DNA from: Phaseolus vulgaris
Taxonomy: Eukaryota > Streptophyta > Magnoliopsida > Fabales > Fabaceae
Length of the DNA stretch: 64,000 nucleotides
Direction of reading: 5' to 3'
Assembly: GCF_000499845.2 (NCBI RefSeq)
Contig: NC_023758.2
Coordinates: 1,348,811 to 1,412,810 of the forward strand
Both the position numbers and the translations under genes were made by a program. How positions within the stretch are numbered: the first letter of the stretch is position 1; each line of letters opens with the position of its first letter. The notes beneath the pieces were generated by a model, which was not told the DNA's origin, did no database searches, and saw nothing but the letters and a program-made list of their open reading frames with translations. Shown here in pieces: positions 50,141-63,650 of this stretch.

Positions 50141-51686
50141 AAGTATATTCTAAGGTCAATGTGATGTATATTTAATTGATGTTCAAGACTAACTTTGTGA
50201 GTGGTGTTTCTGTGAAAATTTCTTCGTAGTTATTAATGGTGAGGTTGTGATTATGTCTTGTATAAATCTGACTTGTTTTTCATGGTTAAAGAAACCAATT
50301 ATGATTCCTGAATCACCAATGATTGATATTTCTTTGGTCTTGTGACTATTCAGATTTACATCATTTTACCTCTGAAACCATGAAACATGGAGCTGTGTCT
50401 GAGATTATTAAGCCCTTTGTTAACTGAGAAAGCAATATATGCCGTTCCCCTAAATTAATCAAATCATTTAATGAGGTTCCCACCTTGAAACTGTCTTTCA
50501 AGAAGGAAACTATGGATAGTAATCTTTCCATTATGACAAAATTCGTCTAAACTTAATCCTAATTCACAGTGGAGCTTTTCTCACAGTGAATCTCTCCAAA
50601 GCCATTGAACCCTTACAGCTAGCTGGACTTTGGAAGCTTCTATCAATGTGAAATGGAGAAATCATTTTCAAGGTTTTTTCAGCTCATGCTCCAATTGTAT
50701 GCTTTCCATATAAAGATTGGGCAAAAAAGATAATTTCGAATAGGAGACATGTGACAGATATTTTTGTTGCTTGATGGAAACATATTAGGTTGGTAAGCAG
50801 ATTTTCTTTTCTCGTTAATCTAATTTTTTTTCCACTGTGATTCATGAACTTACAAGCCAACAAGAAGTAGGAGATCTAGTTTCTGTCTACCATCAGATGA
50901 ACAGCATATTCTCTTCCAGATAGTTCAACATTTTTTAACATGTTTTGGTAAGGTCTGTCTCAAAAGATGTTTAACTTACAACATTTAATGAATTTGAAAC
51001 CGAACCATATCTCTTTCTTTTCATTATGATTAGGCTTTAGACACCAACACCGACAATGCAAGGCTGTCACTTGAACTATTAGTCAATTATTCTCTTTACG
51101 GAAGCTTTTTATCTCCAAGGACTTAATAATTTTTACATAGACCCCACCAACTGCAGTTATCAGATTTTGTATTCTTCCAGTGATTTTATGCTTTAGGAAG
51201 ACATTATCTCACTCTGAGAAGCAACTGACCCACCTAAGTTTTTAAGTCTCGTGCCTGAATATGAAAGTGCTCTGGGTGACATCTACACTCTTCATTGTCA
51301 ACATTTGTACGAAATGCAGATGATTTCGATTCCTTTCTTTCTCCTGATCACAGATAAATAGTACAAAATGAATTTTACATGGCCGTTGTTATAACTTTGC
51401 AGAATTATTTTCAGGATAATGAAATTAAAATATATACTGCTATCTGGGATTCTTCTTGTGTTACAGCATTAGTACTGCCCGCCCTAACCAGATAGAAATC
51501 AATCTAAGTCTAGAATTATATTTAATTTTTCATCACACTTCAAAACAAAGTTCGCACCAAGGATCGTAACTTACAATCTACGTGGAATCAAGATGAAGCA
51601 AAAACTTGGAAAGACTAATCCTGTATTTTCAACCCCATGAATTTAAGGAAGAACCTTTACTCTGACAGCAGATATTATCAACAGCC
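50141..51686. other. Convergent intergenic interval
   Basis: This lies between the DUF863-like gene and the NPH3 gene, which are tail-to-tail. It should hold both 3' untranslated regions. I see no further gene or repeat. The composition is less AT-rich than the repeat deserts. Confidence 0.5.
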
Positions 51687-54483
51687 TCAGGAAATGGAGT
51701 GGCGTCGATTCTTATTTGGTTTAGTGCGACCTTTGGCAAAAGGTGCAACACCATCGGCACGCACAAAAGGAGAAAGCCGTCCAAGTTTTTTGGAAACTGA
51801 ACTCATGAATGATCTTCGGGGCAAAGGAGGTTTATCAGCAGAAGGTGAAGCACTTACCGCAGGACTGTTAACTGCAGATTTAGGTGTGGTGGTCTCAATC
51901 TCTTTCAGTCTCCTTTTCAATTTCACCAGTTCTAATTTCAGGTCTTGATTTTCTCTTCTTAGAGTAGAGAGTTCATTTGAAGCTGGCTGAAGATCAGAGG
52001 AGTATACGTTCAGTTTGGAATCAACCGAGGATTCCCCGCTTCCGTTGCCATTCATGGCATCGCGAAGCCGTTGCTGTTCGTAATAGAGAACCTGAACCAC
52101 GGTTTGGACAGGTAGCCGGTCATTTTGTGCAGCATGTGCACATGCCTCTCGAGATAATTTCTGACAGTCCATCACGCTGCAGACTTTCTTTCTCTCCATG
52201 TCACTTAGAGCAGGATGAGCCTGAGAATAGTCAATTCAAAACTTTATCAGCATTACTTCAAAATAAAATTTCGTGTAAATAATTCTATGTCAAAATTGGA
52301 TCACTATCAGAAATCCTCGAGTTCAATGGTGTAAATCCAATTGTTTAATGTAGCAAATGAAATATGATAAGATTAGATGTAAGGCAAATTATTCGAGCGT
52401 ATGCAAAATTGATTTTGAATGAGATTGATGTTATAAAATTGATATTTAATTGAAGTGATTTATGGAAGTAAAAAAATGTAAGTGTTTCTTCTGTGGTTCA
52501 ACAAGAGGTATCAACAGTAGAAAACAAAACATGAAATCTGGAGTGTGATTAACTTGATATAGAAAAAGAATGGTAGTCTGAACCTTAAGATAGATGTCTA
52601 TGGCTCTATACATGCCATCTTCTGTTGGTCTGGACTGTTCAGGAATTAGTTCTGCCAAACAGGTGAATTTTGGAACTGGTAAATTTCGGTCGGTGGCTAT
52701 TTCAGCAAGGTAGTTTTCCATTAACTTCCCAACCCGTTCAACATCACTCTGTGGAGGAGAAAAGTATTCATCATCTACATTGTGGAGTAAGTGGTTTCCC
52801 GTTTGAGATTCTAGGTAATTAGTGGTGATCCTCTGCACTGTATCCACGTCAAACAATGTGTCCCCAGTGAAAGAATAGGAAGGAATGAGAAGATCATCTA
52901 AAACAGCTTGTCCTAACTGCATGGCCATTCTCTTCTCCAGATCAAGCCTGCAAGCAACCGTAGTCTCAAGATATATTGCTGCCCGAAGCAGCATTGAAAG
53001 AAAGCTCACTGACATTACATTCTTCTCCCTTGGCAAAAGGCTCACTATTGTCTCTAAAACAACCCTCTTCTCATGCTCTTGTCGCGGCTCAATCTTCTTC
53101 CTTGCCTTTCCAAATACATCCTGTTCCTCAAAAAAAGGGAGAGATAAGAGTTAAGAACAGAATCCGTGGATCAGTGAATCCATAAAATCACATTTACTTT
53201 TAATTGTTCCATCATTTTAGAGAGGGATCTCACCAAACCTCGAAGAGATTTCTGAGCATAGAGCATTAGAATGGGACCAATGGCATACTGTTTAAACCCT
53301 CTTGCCATCATTGCGATTATAACTCTCTGGAAAATGTCGATTCTAAGCACGGTCATATCTTCAGCCCACCAATCAACTATTGGTTTCTGGTTTGATGCCA
53401 CGGAAGACACCACTCCCGCACTGCCACTATCACTTCTTGCAGATGAACAGAATTGGCTTTCCTTACATGCTATATATGCAATGGCGTCTATGCATCGACT
53501 CACCAACTTTGTTCTCTCTGCTATCGGAAGGAGAGTCTCTGACATGTGAAGAACAGAAACAGCCCCTGCAATGGTCTTCAGTGCCACTTCGTTCAAATAA
53601 GCATCAGTCCTTCCCACCAAGTTCCCAACTGAATAGTCCTCTGTCATCTCAAGATACTCAGCCACGCAGCGTAGCGTGGCAATGTTTTCAACGTTTATTT
53701 CGAAGTTTATTCCGTAGCAGAACTTTGCTGCCAGTTCAAATGCTTCTGCTCCACCAGGAACATCAGAGAGTTCAATGGATGAAACGTCAGCATCGTTGGA
53801 TTCCGAAACGAGTTTCCTAATGTATCCACACTTGGAGACTAGTGGAAACTGCAATTCAAGAAGGAAATGTGTTAGAAAATTCAATATTAGTTGAAGACCA
53901 ATTCTATTCGCGAAAATATTGAATATACTTTTCTTGTTCCTAACTCCAGTTCTAGTTTTAGGCAGACATAAAGAAGGTGAAATACATTAATAAAAAGGCA
54001 CGTAACCAGTTCACAGTTAATTGAGATGTTCAAGCTATTGAACAGGCAGAGACTCCTAATGAGCTCTACAACACGTGAACAAATAACAAGAGTAAGAAAA
54101 TGTTAGTTTGTTATCATGTTCTTGAGACTATTAGTATTACGTTTGATATATGTACCAAAGAGTCATGTTTGAATTCGTTCGCTACCTTATGCAACGAAAA
54201 GGAATCTTCCCCAACTTGAACGTTGACATCACTCGGAATCTCCTGAGAGAAAATCCTGCAATCAAGTAGTTAAACTCATAGTTCATTCTATCCAACAGAA
54301 GGCAGCAACGTACACAGGAGAAGTAGGTTATGTACATTTGACAAAAAGCCAGAAAAGCATTAGTTTCAGAAGACAAGAAGCATACCATTCACTTGTTCTC
54401 TTCATGGCACTAGAAAGAAGCTCCTTCTTCTTCAGAGACAAGTCAATACCAGCTGCTACAATTTTCTCTCCACGATCCATCAT
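51687..54483 (-). CDS. NPH3-family BTB/POZ protein (CUL3 adaptor type)
   Basis: A protein of 617 residues from five exons: 54483-54386, 54255-54186, 53848-53234, 53120-52584 and 52220-51687. All junctions are GT-AG and keep frame. The BTB domain spans about residues 35-140 (DVNVQVGEDSFSLHKFPLVSKCGYI, AAKFCYGINFEI). The NPH3 domain follows from about 205 (DWWAEDMTVLRIDIFQRVI) to about 490 (KLSREACAHAAQNDRLPVQT, VLYYEQQRLR). A coiled coil is likely at 523-549. The tail RRHSIS puts a serine third from the end after basic residues, as in the 14-3-3 site of NPH3. Such proteins act as substrate adaptors for CUL3 ubiquitin ligases at the plasma membrane. The sequence resembles the At5g67385 (SR1IP1) branch, but that placement is from memory. 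ATGATG gives two possible starts; I used the first. Confidence 0.93.
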
Positions 54484-54598
54484 GGCAGATACTGATTTTC
54501 TAGCTCACGCTCGATACTTTTCTATGTTACAGTCGATGGTGAAGCAGAAAAAGAAAAGAAAACAGATTGAATCAGAAATTTCTTAGGCTCAAGGCAAT

Positions 54599-54607
54599 CT
54601 TTTATAG
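54599..54607 (-). promoter_or_regulatory. TATA box of the NPH3-family gene
   Basis: CTATAAAAG on the minus strand lies 116-124 bases upstream of the start codon, so transcription probably starts near 54570. The leader would be about 90 bases long and rich in A and G. Confidence 0.6.
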
Positions 54608-56292
54608 TTGCAGATTCCGCGTACATTTTCTTCAGGACTAGGAGTACTGAAGGCTAGCTAGGAGCAGAGCTCTTTTTTATCCTTTGAGACTTTTTTTTTT
54701 CCTTTTTTATTTTCCAAATAAGAACATGAATGCTGAGCTGAAAACTATTGTGGAATAATGAGGATAGAGTTAGAACCTGAACCTCAAATCAGTCTCAAAG
54801 CAACGTTAATCCAACAAATGATGAGTTCGGTAAATTACGAAAACAGGGTCTTGTTGTGGATACGAAAAGCAACTGTAGGATAGAGGAAGGAATGGGGGTA
54901 GTATCGACATTGTGAAGGAGGAAGAGGGGTAAATTGGAAGCATAAAGATGTAGTTGGTGGTGTGTGGTGCATGCTTAGGGAGTTTGTGTGGAAAGGATGA
55001 GATCGTTGCATGTTGATTGGCATGTAACGCCGTTTGTTTCCACATGGGAAGTTGAATTTCTTTCCCATTCCCGTCCACAAACTGCACAGGACCCTGGCCC
55101 ATTTTTAATTTCCTAAAATTATACTTTTTTTTCTATAAAAAGTAATTTAACCTATTAAATGTTTATTATTACTATTTCTTGCCACTATAATGTTCTCAAA
55201 TCAGTACAGAAGTTTTTTAAAGTTTAAAAACTGTCGTATTTAAAGATAAACGTTATTTGAAAATGGAAATGATAGTTTGTATATATAACCCGATAATTTA
55301 GAAATAAATATATATAATAAATAATAAATTTGTAATTAAATAATATAAAAAATATTAAAATAATAATATTGGGAGTTATAACATGATTATATAAAAAAAT
55401 GAGTTATCTTTATATTATTGTTCATTTGAAAATATTATCTTTAAATATTGACATTCAATATTTAGAAAGAAAATTGTTATTTATAATTTGTTTATTAAAG
55501 CAAATAAATAATATTTCGTATAAGAAATATATATATATATATATAACTCGTATTTTTAAGTAATTAAAATGCTGCTAATGACGTCAATTGTGAGAGTTCT
55601 TTATTGTTTACAAACTAAAAGGGAATACTTTTCTTTGGGCCTATGAGGTAGCTTTGGGCTGACCTTAACCACTCCCAGAAGGGAACAATAATAAAAACTG
55701 ATATATAAATATAAATTAATTTTGATTTTTTTTTAAATATTAATGATCTTGGAATATAATTTAGTTTTTAAAAATGTATTATACTCCGTATACTATACAA
55801 TTTGAATTCAACAAATAATTTCACGTTACTGATAAATTAACTGATATTTTCTTTTAATAATGCACTAAGTAAGTATTAACGGTTTCAATTTCTATAAGCA
55901 TGACGTTTAGTGCCATAACATCGTGAAAATCACCAATCTAACCAAGATTAAATTCCATGAACGTGAGATATCTTAAAAAGCCTTAATCTTATATGGTCGT
56001 GCATACCAAATCTTTGTTGCAAACTATCTCTTAAAAGTGGAGTTAGAAAATTAAGTTTTATGTTTTCTAAACTTGACCCAAAACTCAGATGATATACTTA
56101 TGTTTTCCCCCTTAGATCACTTATTTCCTCCAATTTATTCCACAATATTATACTGAATAATGTTTAAAAAAAATAACAAATAATTATCATTCATATCAAT
56201 CAATATTATTTCCTCATAATAATCTCATTATTACATTATGTCAACCCATATGATAAACACAACCAAATACACCCTACATATATAGTATTTGT

Positions 56293-57881
56293 CACTAGAA
56301 AAAAAAATATTAGATTTAAAAGTTTCAACACATTCATTACAAGATAACGAACGATTAGCTTTTAGATATTTGCGTCGATATAGTGTGGACACATTTCTCG
56401 TTGACCAAACCCATGCAAAATTGGTTTTTGTGAGTTATTCGATGCATAACGGATGCACGAAAAGATTTAAAAAGAAAATCATTTTGCATCGGTCATGATT
56501 GACACTTAATTTAAGTTGTGCGTCGGTATAGCTGACACTACTTTTAGAAAAAAAATATGTTGCGTCGATCATAGCCAACGCATAGTTATATTTTAATATT
56601 TAAATTTGTTAAAGCTTATTTATTTTAAATTTGTTTAATGTATATTATTATAATAAATATTTTTATTTTTTAATTATTTATTGTATTTATTTTAAATTTC
56701 ATTTTTTCTAATATTGTAATAAAAATTTTAATTTTAATAATTTTGATATAAGTTAGTTAAATTAAATTTATGAAATTGATTAAGTATTGATTTTAAAAAT
56801 TTATTAAAAAGTTTAGAAAGAATTGAAAAATGGAGAAAAATAATAATTGAGTAAAATAAAATACGTATTTAAATTTTTTAAATGTTATATAAAATATTTA
56901 ATTTTTTAAAGATTATTTATTTTAAATTTACTTAATTCATAATATTGTAATAAATATTTTAATTTTGAAAATTTTGATATAAGTGAGTTAAATTAAATTT
57001 ATTAAATTTATTAAGTGTTTAATTTTAAAATTATTTAAAGAAACTATCTTAAAAAAATTACAAAGAATTGAAAAATTAAGAAAGATAATAATTGAGTAAA
57101 AAATATACGTATTTAAATTTTGTAAATATTATATAAAATATACATAAATTTAGGAATATAAATTTAACATGAAGTAATTAATTAATGTCAAATGTAATGA
57201 ATGTATTTAAAAATAGAGAATTAATTTTATCTTAAAATCTGAAAGTAAACTTAAGAAAATAAAAAGTGAGATAAAACTTTTGATTGATAACTTAAATAGA
57301 TTTGAATGTCATATATGTGTAATGGATGAATAAACTGGTGATTTTAGTTTGATATTCATCGTGATTTAAAAGATGTTACTTCACATAAATGAAGCATAAA
57401 ATCATCTTAAATATTTATCGAGAATATATATGATACAAACATATTAAGACTAGGTGTGTGAGTAAGTAACTTATTATTAATTCTTAGATTGCTATAATAC
57501 TCAAAGTGTTCCAAACATATTACGCAAGTTTTTATTTTTTTTATACTAATTTATGCGTTGTCCTTTGTGTGGGTTAGGTCGACGCAAAATTTTGATGTTA
57601 ATTTTTTTTGGCATTTTTATACATTTATGTCGGTTTGACTCATGCATAAGTCGATGATATTGTGTCGCTTTTATGTCAGCCTGGTCGACGATATTTTCGT
57701 CTATTTTTCATCGGCTTGGCCCACGCAATATGTGTCGCATGCGCTGACCGACGAAAATGTTAGTTTGCTTCCACGAATTTTTCATCAAATGGTTGACCGA
57801 CATAAATCCAACATTTAGGTGTCAGTTTTTTTCATTCGCGTCAGATTTTGGTCCACGAAAAATCATGTTTCTCTTGTAGTA
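56293..57881. mobile_element. Non-autonomous CACTA (En/Spm-type) element
   Basis: The left end reads CACTAGAAAAAAAA; the right end reads ...CATGTTTCTCTTGTAGTA, whose reverse complement TACTACAAGAGAAACATG pairs with it. Subterminal repeats of a GCGTCGGT...GACC motif crowd both ends. On the left there are GCGTCGATATAG, GCATCGGTCATGATTGAC, GCGTCGGTATAGCTGAC and GCGTCGATCATAGCC. On the right there are GGTCGACGCAAAA, GTCGGTTTGACTCATGC, GTCAGCCTGGTCGACG, CATCGGCTTGGCCCACGC and GGTTGACCGACATAAA. Such arrays are the hallmark of CACTA elements, where they bind the element's own DNA-binding protein. The 1.6 kb interior is AT-rich and has no transposase. A matching 3-bp target duplication is not visible. 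Confidence 0.75.
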
Positions 57882-58770
57882 ATTATTTTCCTTGTTTTTT
57901 CTCCCAAACAAAATTATAAGGTTTGGTATGGATCATATTGTCAAACATTCCCCAATTAATAAAAATTTAAGATATAATCTAATTTTCGTTTATTCAAATT
58001 CAGAATAAAAATGTTTCACTTTGAACAGATGACAAAATTTTAGAGTAAATGTTCATATTGCATTAAAATATGACTACTAGATTTATGCATATCGTCGCTT
58101 TTGATATCTCTTGTAATCTTGACTCTAGCTGATTGAATACTTCCCGAATAGCACTCATTCTTATAGGTCTCTTGCAATTAAATAAGCATTAAAATGACTA
58201 TTATAATTAGAATATAACCATTTGATCATATAAAAGAACGTTAATTAATGGGTTACAGTGGTTACGGTTACCAAGTTAAATCCATTATACTTAGTTAATT
58301 ATCATGATTTGGTTTTGGATATGTATAGATAATAAATCGTTTTTAAATACTAGTGGTATTACTGAGCATATTTATTGCCTAGTGTTTGTGTCAACATCTT
58401 TTAAATTGAAATTTTCGAACAGTAGAAATATTTTTGTAATTTCTTAAAATTCAATCAGCTAGAGTCAAGTTTACAAGACATCTCGTTCAACTATTTATAC
58501 ATACCTATATTTAAAAATATTTGATATTCTTATTGATTTGGGTGTTAAAAAATATTTTATAAGTGTATCTCTCTCACTTCGTAATTGGTCTTCGTTTTTT
58601 TCCACGTTAGCACTCTCGTACCAATTCTAGTTAAGAAGAATATCTATTATCGTTAAGAGCATTATCTACTCAGGGTTTGGATGTACAGATAAAAAAAGAA
58701 GCAACCACGTGGATATTGTTGGGTACGTATGATACATGATCCAGAAAATTTGAAATCACCCAAGTAAAAC

Positions 58771-58945
58771 TTTTTTTTTTTTTATCACCAATAAAAATTA
58801 ATAAATATAATCTTAGAAATAATTAAATAAATTCATATAAATTAGAGTACATTTTCTCGGAAGTCTCACTCCGGAGAGAGAACCAAAACTAACTTAACAC
58901 AATAACAGACCCAGTAGAAACACGCTTTAAACATATCAAGGAACA
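58771..58945 (-). mobile_element. LINE-type 3' tail, 5'-truncated
   Basis: The minus strand ends ...TTATTGGTGATAAAAAAAAAA (T run at 58771-58783), similar to the LINE tails at 3973 and 59718. Upstream it carries CCGGAGTGAGACTTCCGAG. No coding frame survives, so the family is inferred from the tail. Confidence 0.4.
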
Positions 58946-58949
58946 TCAT

Positions 58950-59001
58950 AACAACAAACCTTAACCACCTAAACTAACAACAAATCTTAACCACCTAAAC
59001 T
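58950..59001. repeat. 26-bp tandem repeat, two copies
   Basis: AACAACAAACCTTAACCACC... repeats with a 26-base period at 58950 and 58976, followed by a partial third start. A second near-duplication (AAACAAATAACTTAAATCAAATT) lies at about 59069 and 59118. Confidence 0.8.
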
Positions 59002-59717
59002 AACAACCAACCTACCATCCCTCAAAACCAACATCCAATAAAATAAAAATACCTATCACTCTAAATAAAAACAAATAACTTAAATCAAATTTATACAAAA
59101 TAAAAAAAATATTATAAAAACAAATAACTTAAATCAAATTCAAACAAAATAAAAAAGATGAGACATCAATAAGAGAACAAGAAACAAAGAAAAAGAATTT
59201 TAAAAATTACCAATTGAAAGTAAAAATTTCAAAATGATAAAAAAAAAAGTAAACCCAAGTAACCTAACTACATTGCAATATCCAGTTCTCTCCATGAGAA
59301 ACTACAGCTGCTGTTACTTTTTGTTTATTATTATTTATACTATAAATGTGTTAATTTCAAGAGGAGACGTCTTCTACAATAATTGGTGCTCTTGGTAATA
59401 ATAGAATATTGCTTTCGTACAGATCAAAGTCATAATTTAGGTTTGTATTTTCACATCATGCACGAAAAGGGTCCCCTTTTGAATGCAGACTAATCATCAA
59501 AATCTTGATTTGCTTCAATTCAAATTAGAGTGATTTCTCTATCTGACCTCTACGTTATTTGGTTTGGATTCAAACTCCAAATACATATTATGCCCATCCA
59601 TCAATAAGAGGCTACCCCATGACGATATAACTTGGGTAACCACTCTCCAACAAATTCAAATCAAAACATTTATGACCAATTTGAGATATCGATCATGAAA
59701 TTGCTTACTTGTGATGG

Positions 59718-59935
59718 TTTTTTTTATCAGCAATAAATAATGAATAAATGTGAGTCATTTTAGGGTGATCTAATCCTTATACAAAACACACGAACTTTAA
59801 CCTTTTTCACAACACCCTGCCAATTCCTAAAAACTTAAATAAATCCAAAAAAAATCACCTACAATCCTCACTCTAATACCCAAACAAGACATCAAAACAT
59901 CATCTTCGTACAGATTATCACACCACTTAATGGTA
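59718..59935 (-). mobile_element. L1-type LINE 3' end, 5'-truncated
   Basis: The minus strand ends TTATTTATTGCTGATAAAAAAAA. Upstream, TTGTATAAGGATTAGATCACCC matches the 3.97 kb copy (TTGCATAAGATTGAACCACCC) in the same order and spacing. This is the 3' untranslated part plus a short stretch of the ORF2 end. Confidence 0.55.
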
Positions 59936-62214
59936 GGTAGGCGTAGATTCAATTTGGTGCTTGGAAAATATCGTTCATTCTAATCCAAAATTAAATTTGG
60001 AACACTTTGATTTGATTTTATATGAAGTGAAATTGGAAAACAAAGGCGCAATAACCCCTGCGGCCAATCATGTTTGCCAACCAGCTAGCACCATAGATGT
60101 GACATATGCATTCTGGTTTTACTTTAGTCTCAAATTTGGGTGAATAATTTCCAAACTGTCTTGTTTTTTCATTCACTTATTGTCTCTTTGAGTCATCTTT
60201 TCAATAAATGCTAATAAAAAAATAAACAATAAATAATTAATTTTGGATTTTGGATTTTTTTTAAGTTAAATTACAACTTATAGTTTTTTAACTTCTTTTT
60301 CTTATAAGTTTATCAAACATTTTATCCAAAATGAATCTTCCTCGAACTAGCTATTAAACCACTAGAAAATAAAGTTTGCCCGTAATGGTCATGGGAGACA
60401 TGAGAAAACTGTCCCCTTAGCACGTGGGAAGCGATAAATTTTTTTAACTTTAACAACAAAAATGACAAAATTGAAAAGACAAATAGAAGGAGAGATTCAT
60501 GGAATAGATAGCTTGCACTCATCTGTTTATACTTTGATTGATTCCAAAAGGGTTTGTTCCAATTGTTTTGCAATTCGCATAACTTAACTCGGGTTGGTGA
60601 AAATTCAGACAACAGGAGAAATGGATTATAATGTTCTGTGGCTGATTAAGAAAAAACTTATATATTTGTCGGATAAGTGAAGTCATGTTATTCTGTATCG
60701 ACGAAAACACATTTAAAACAATTAAGATAATTATAAAATTTTTTTTGAAAATTTGAGACACATCAATCAAATTCGTGTTAGGAAACATCCTAACTAACAA
60801 ATTAGAGAATCTTTCTAAAAATAAGTTAATAATGATATATAATAGATTTGACTCTTTAGAACAGATATTTCATCACTAAATATTATAAATAAACTCTTTA
60901 TAAAATTTGATTAGAGCAGGGTGGGGTGTAGTGAGTGAGAAAACAAAGTGGTGAGAGAGAGGGTGAGGTGAGTGCGAAGGAGATGGTGGCTTAGGTTGGT
61001 TGTGTATTCTGGCACCTGCTGCATATGGTTAATGACATATATGGTCTGGTACGATCGTCAAACAATAACTATTGTCTTATTCTAAAACTTAACCATTTTA
61101 GGTACGTTTTTAATCAGTTCTTAATATACATTCCATATACTAAGTACTTACTTGATTGTTGGAGTACCTTTTGTCGGTCAATCTCGATCAAGTACCAACA
61201 AATTGAAAAAATAGACTTAAAGTGAGAAGTAAATGAATGACTGAACAACCACATCAACAATTATAACCAGATTCACAAATTATTTATGTTCACTTGTCTA
61301 CCATAGACATTTCAATCGAGTTTATTTAATTTTTAAAGACATTTTAAAATGAAGGGCTGGAGTTAATTCAAGAAACATTGATGAAATAGCAACAAAAATT
61401 GAGATTAATTAAGTTTGAACCAAATCAACTTTGTTTATATAAATGAAAAATAGTTAAGTTTTGGAAGAGCCGAATTTGATATCAGAATTTGAATCAAAAG
61501 TTATTTATAGTTATAATCTTCAAACAAATTAAGATAGAAGTTAAAATCTATGGAATCGATTTGTTTCACATGTGTCTGTATCAGACTTTCCAATTTTTAG
61601 ACTAAAACCAAAAAATAAAATCCTTGTTTTCATTTTTTAATTTAATGCAATTGATCTTCACGTTTACCTTTTTTCCTTTTAAAATATTGATTTTATGCTA
61701 TTTACATTTCAAACCCGTTTGATATTTTGAATTACCATGCTTCATATGTGTATTTTTCTTCAAGATAATTTCAAATCATGCATGTGATTTCTTCTGGTTT
61801 TGCAACTAGATATACTTGTTAAAGAATCTGGATACTCTCTCGCTCAGCAGGTCTTTTTAAAAAGGATTATGAGACTCTTATTCGTGATTAGTTCTTTGTT
61901 TTATGTTTGTCTTTTAAATATTGGTTCACACATTCAATAATCAAACAATTTCATTTAACATATTCAATTCCAAGTTTGTATAATAAGTGATATAATTAAT
62001 AATCTATTGAAGGAGTTATTAGAATCAAAGTAAAGTATTATTCAATCTCACTCATATACATTTATTAAATAATATTTAATCAATTTGTGATGTGAATTCT
62101 GAGATAAAAAACGCAAACTATAATCATAATGTAAAAATCAGAGATAAACTTAAAAGTATTCAACAATTGATGTAAAACTTAATTCAAACTTGTTTTCATG
62201 AATTAATCCTCAAG

Positions 62215-62337
62215 AATTAGTTTTTTATAAATAAAAAATGGAAAATACAAACAAGAGTGAAAGAGAAAAATGCAATTAGTTTTTCGTAAATAAAGAATGG
62301 AAAATACAAACAAAAGTGAAAGAGAAAAATGCAATTT
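62215..62337. repeat. Tandem duplication, unit about 60 bp
   Basis: AATTAGTTTTTTATAAATAA...AGAGAAAAATGC at 62215-62273 is followed by a near-identical copy from 62274 with a few substitutions. Nothing in it suggests function. Confidence 0.85.
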
Positions 62338-62847
62338 TGAAAGTTGTGAAAAGAGAGAAAATGAAATGAAAAAACAATTTCTAAAAGTAAAAAACTAAAC
62401 AAATGACTTCCTTCTCCTTGTTTATGAAGAATAGAAAGCAAAGAGGAGAGAAACACAAATTCGGTAAATATGCTTCAACTCCTAAAATTTTTAGAAAATA
62501 GTAAAGAATTCCAAATTCATCAAAACTATATATTTATTTTGAAGCTTTTGAAACATAGAATTAAATAAAACTAGAATCAACCAAAAATAATATCTAAAAA
62601 AAGTTATGGCAAAACAAGTAAACAAAGTCAAATTAGTTAAAAATACAAAATTAAAGCAACTATGCACATTCAACCTTACTTATTGTTACTAAAAGGGAAT
62701 GATTTAAAAATTAAAAATAAAGTATATGGAAAATGATTTGAATGTACAATAAAACTATAAATGTGTACAAAATATATGTAATCATGTAATCATTGTATAT
62801 GGTTAAGTCTTTAGCATACAAATCCGGTTTGAATTAACAATTGTATT

Positions 62848-63650
62848 TGTTCAGGATGATCGAGTCAAGAATGATGGTGAAACAACTAGCGTATTTCAAC
62901 AAAATTTTGGATGATGTAGAGAACATTGGGGTGAAGCTTGAGGATAAGAATAAATATTTACTTCTTTTCAATGTTTTTTCCTTATATGTATGAACATTTT
63001 AAAGACATTTTGTTATTTGGAAAATATCATACTAGTACTCTTAAGGAGGTGCAAATCTTGATAAGGACTAAAAAACTTCAAAACTTTCAAGAGTATAAAG
63101 GAGAGGATAATGGTTTGAATTTTAATGTGTCGAAGTTGTTGGAAAATAAAAATAACGAGTTTAAGGAGAAAATGTCAAAACAATATTCATCAAATGATAG
63201 TTGGACGGTCTTAATGCTACAAATACCACATAAAGGTCATTTGAAGCCAAAATGTCTATAGAATGATAAATGAAAGGGCAATAAATATCATTTCAAGAAT
63301 GAATCTCTTGATGTTGCGGTAGCGTTAGATAATTTTGAGTTTGCGGGGTGCTGGTGATATCTGCGTTTAATACAAAGAAGCTCAATCATGGGCTCATAAT
63401 GCACTTATAACATGTGTCTTATGAAAAAGTTTTTTGAGATCTTGGATGTGAAAGAAGGTGGAATAGTCATTATTGGGAATAATAAAGTTTGTAAGGGGAA
63501 AGAAAAAAGGTTTATAAGATTAAAGATGTTTGATAATTGCAAATATTATTACAAGAAGTGAGGTATGTTTTAGAGCTTCAAAGGAATCTTTTGTTAATGA
63601 ACATGTTTAACAAGACAAAGATCTTAAAGAGAATGTCTACATTTTCTAAA
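62848..63650 (+). mobile_element. Ty1/copia gag-protease remnant
   Basis: Three shifted or stop-broken frames read in copia order. First is a gag piece, MVKQLAYFNKILDDVENIGVKL. Then, after a frameshift near 62975, YEHFKDILLFGKYHTSTLKEV and IRTKKLQNFQ, ending in a zinc-knuckle-like HKGHLKPKC. From about 63420 comes a protease-region piece, FEILDVKEGGIVIIGNNKVCKG and RLKMFDNCKYYYKK. No reverse transcriptase or LTR is visible. It differs from the copia element at 42-44 kb in gag sequence and strand. Confidence 0.65.

Noticed and set aside
53271..53820. Plus-strand frames opposite NPH3 exon 3
   Set aside because: They are antisense shadows of a well-supported coding exon.
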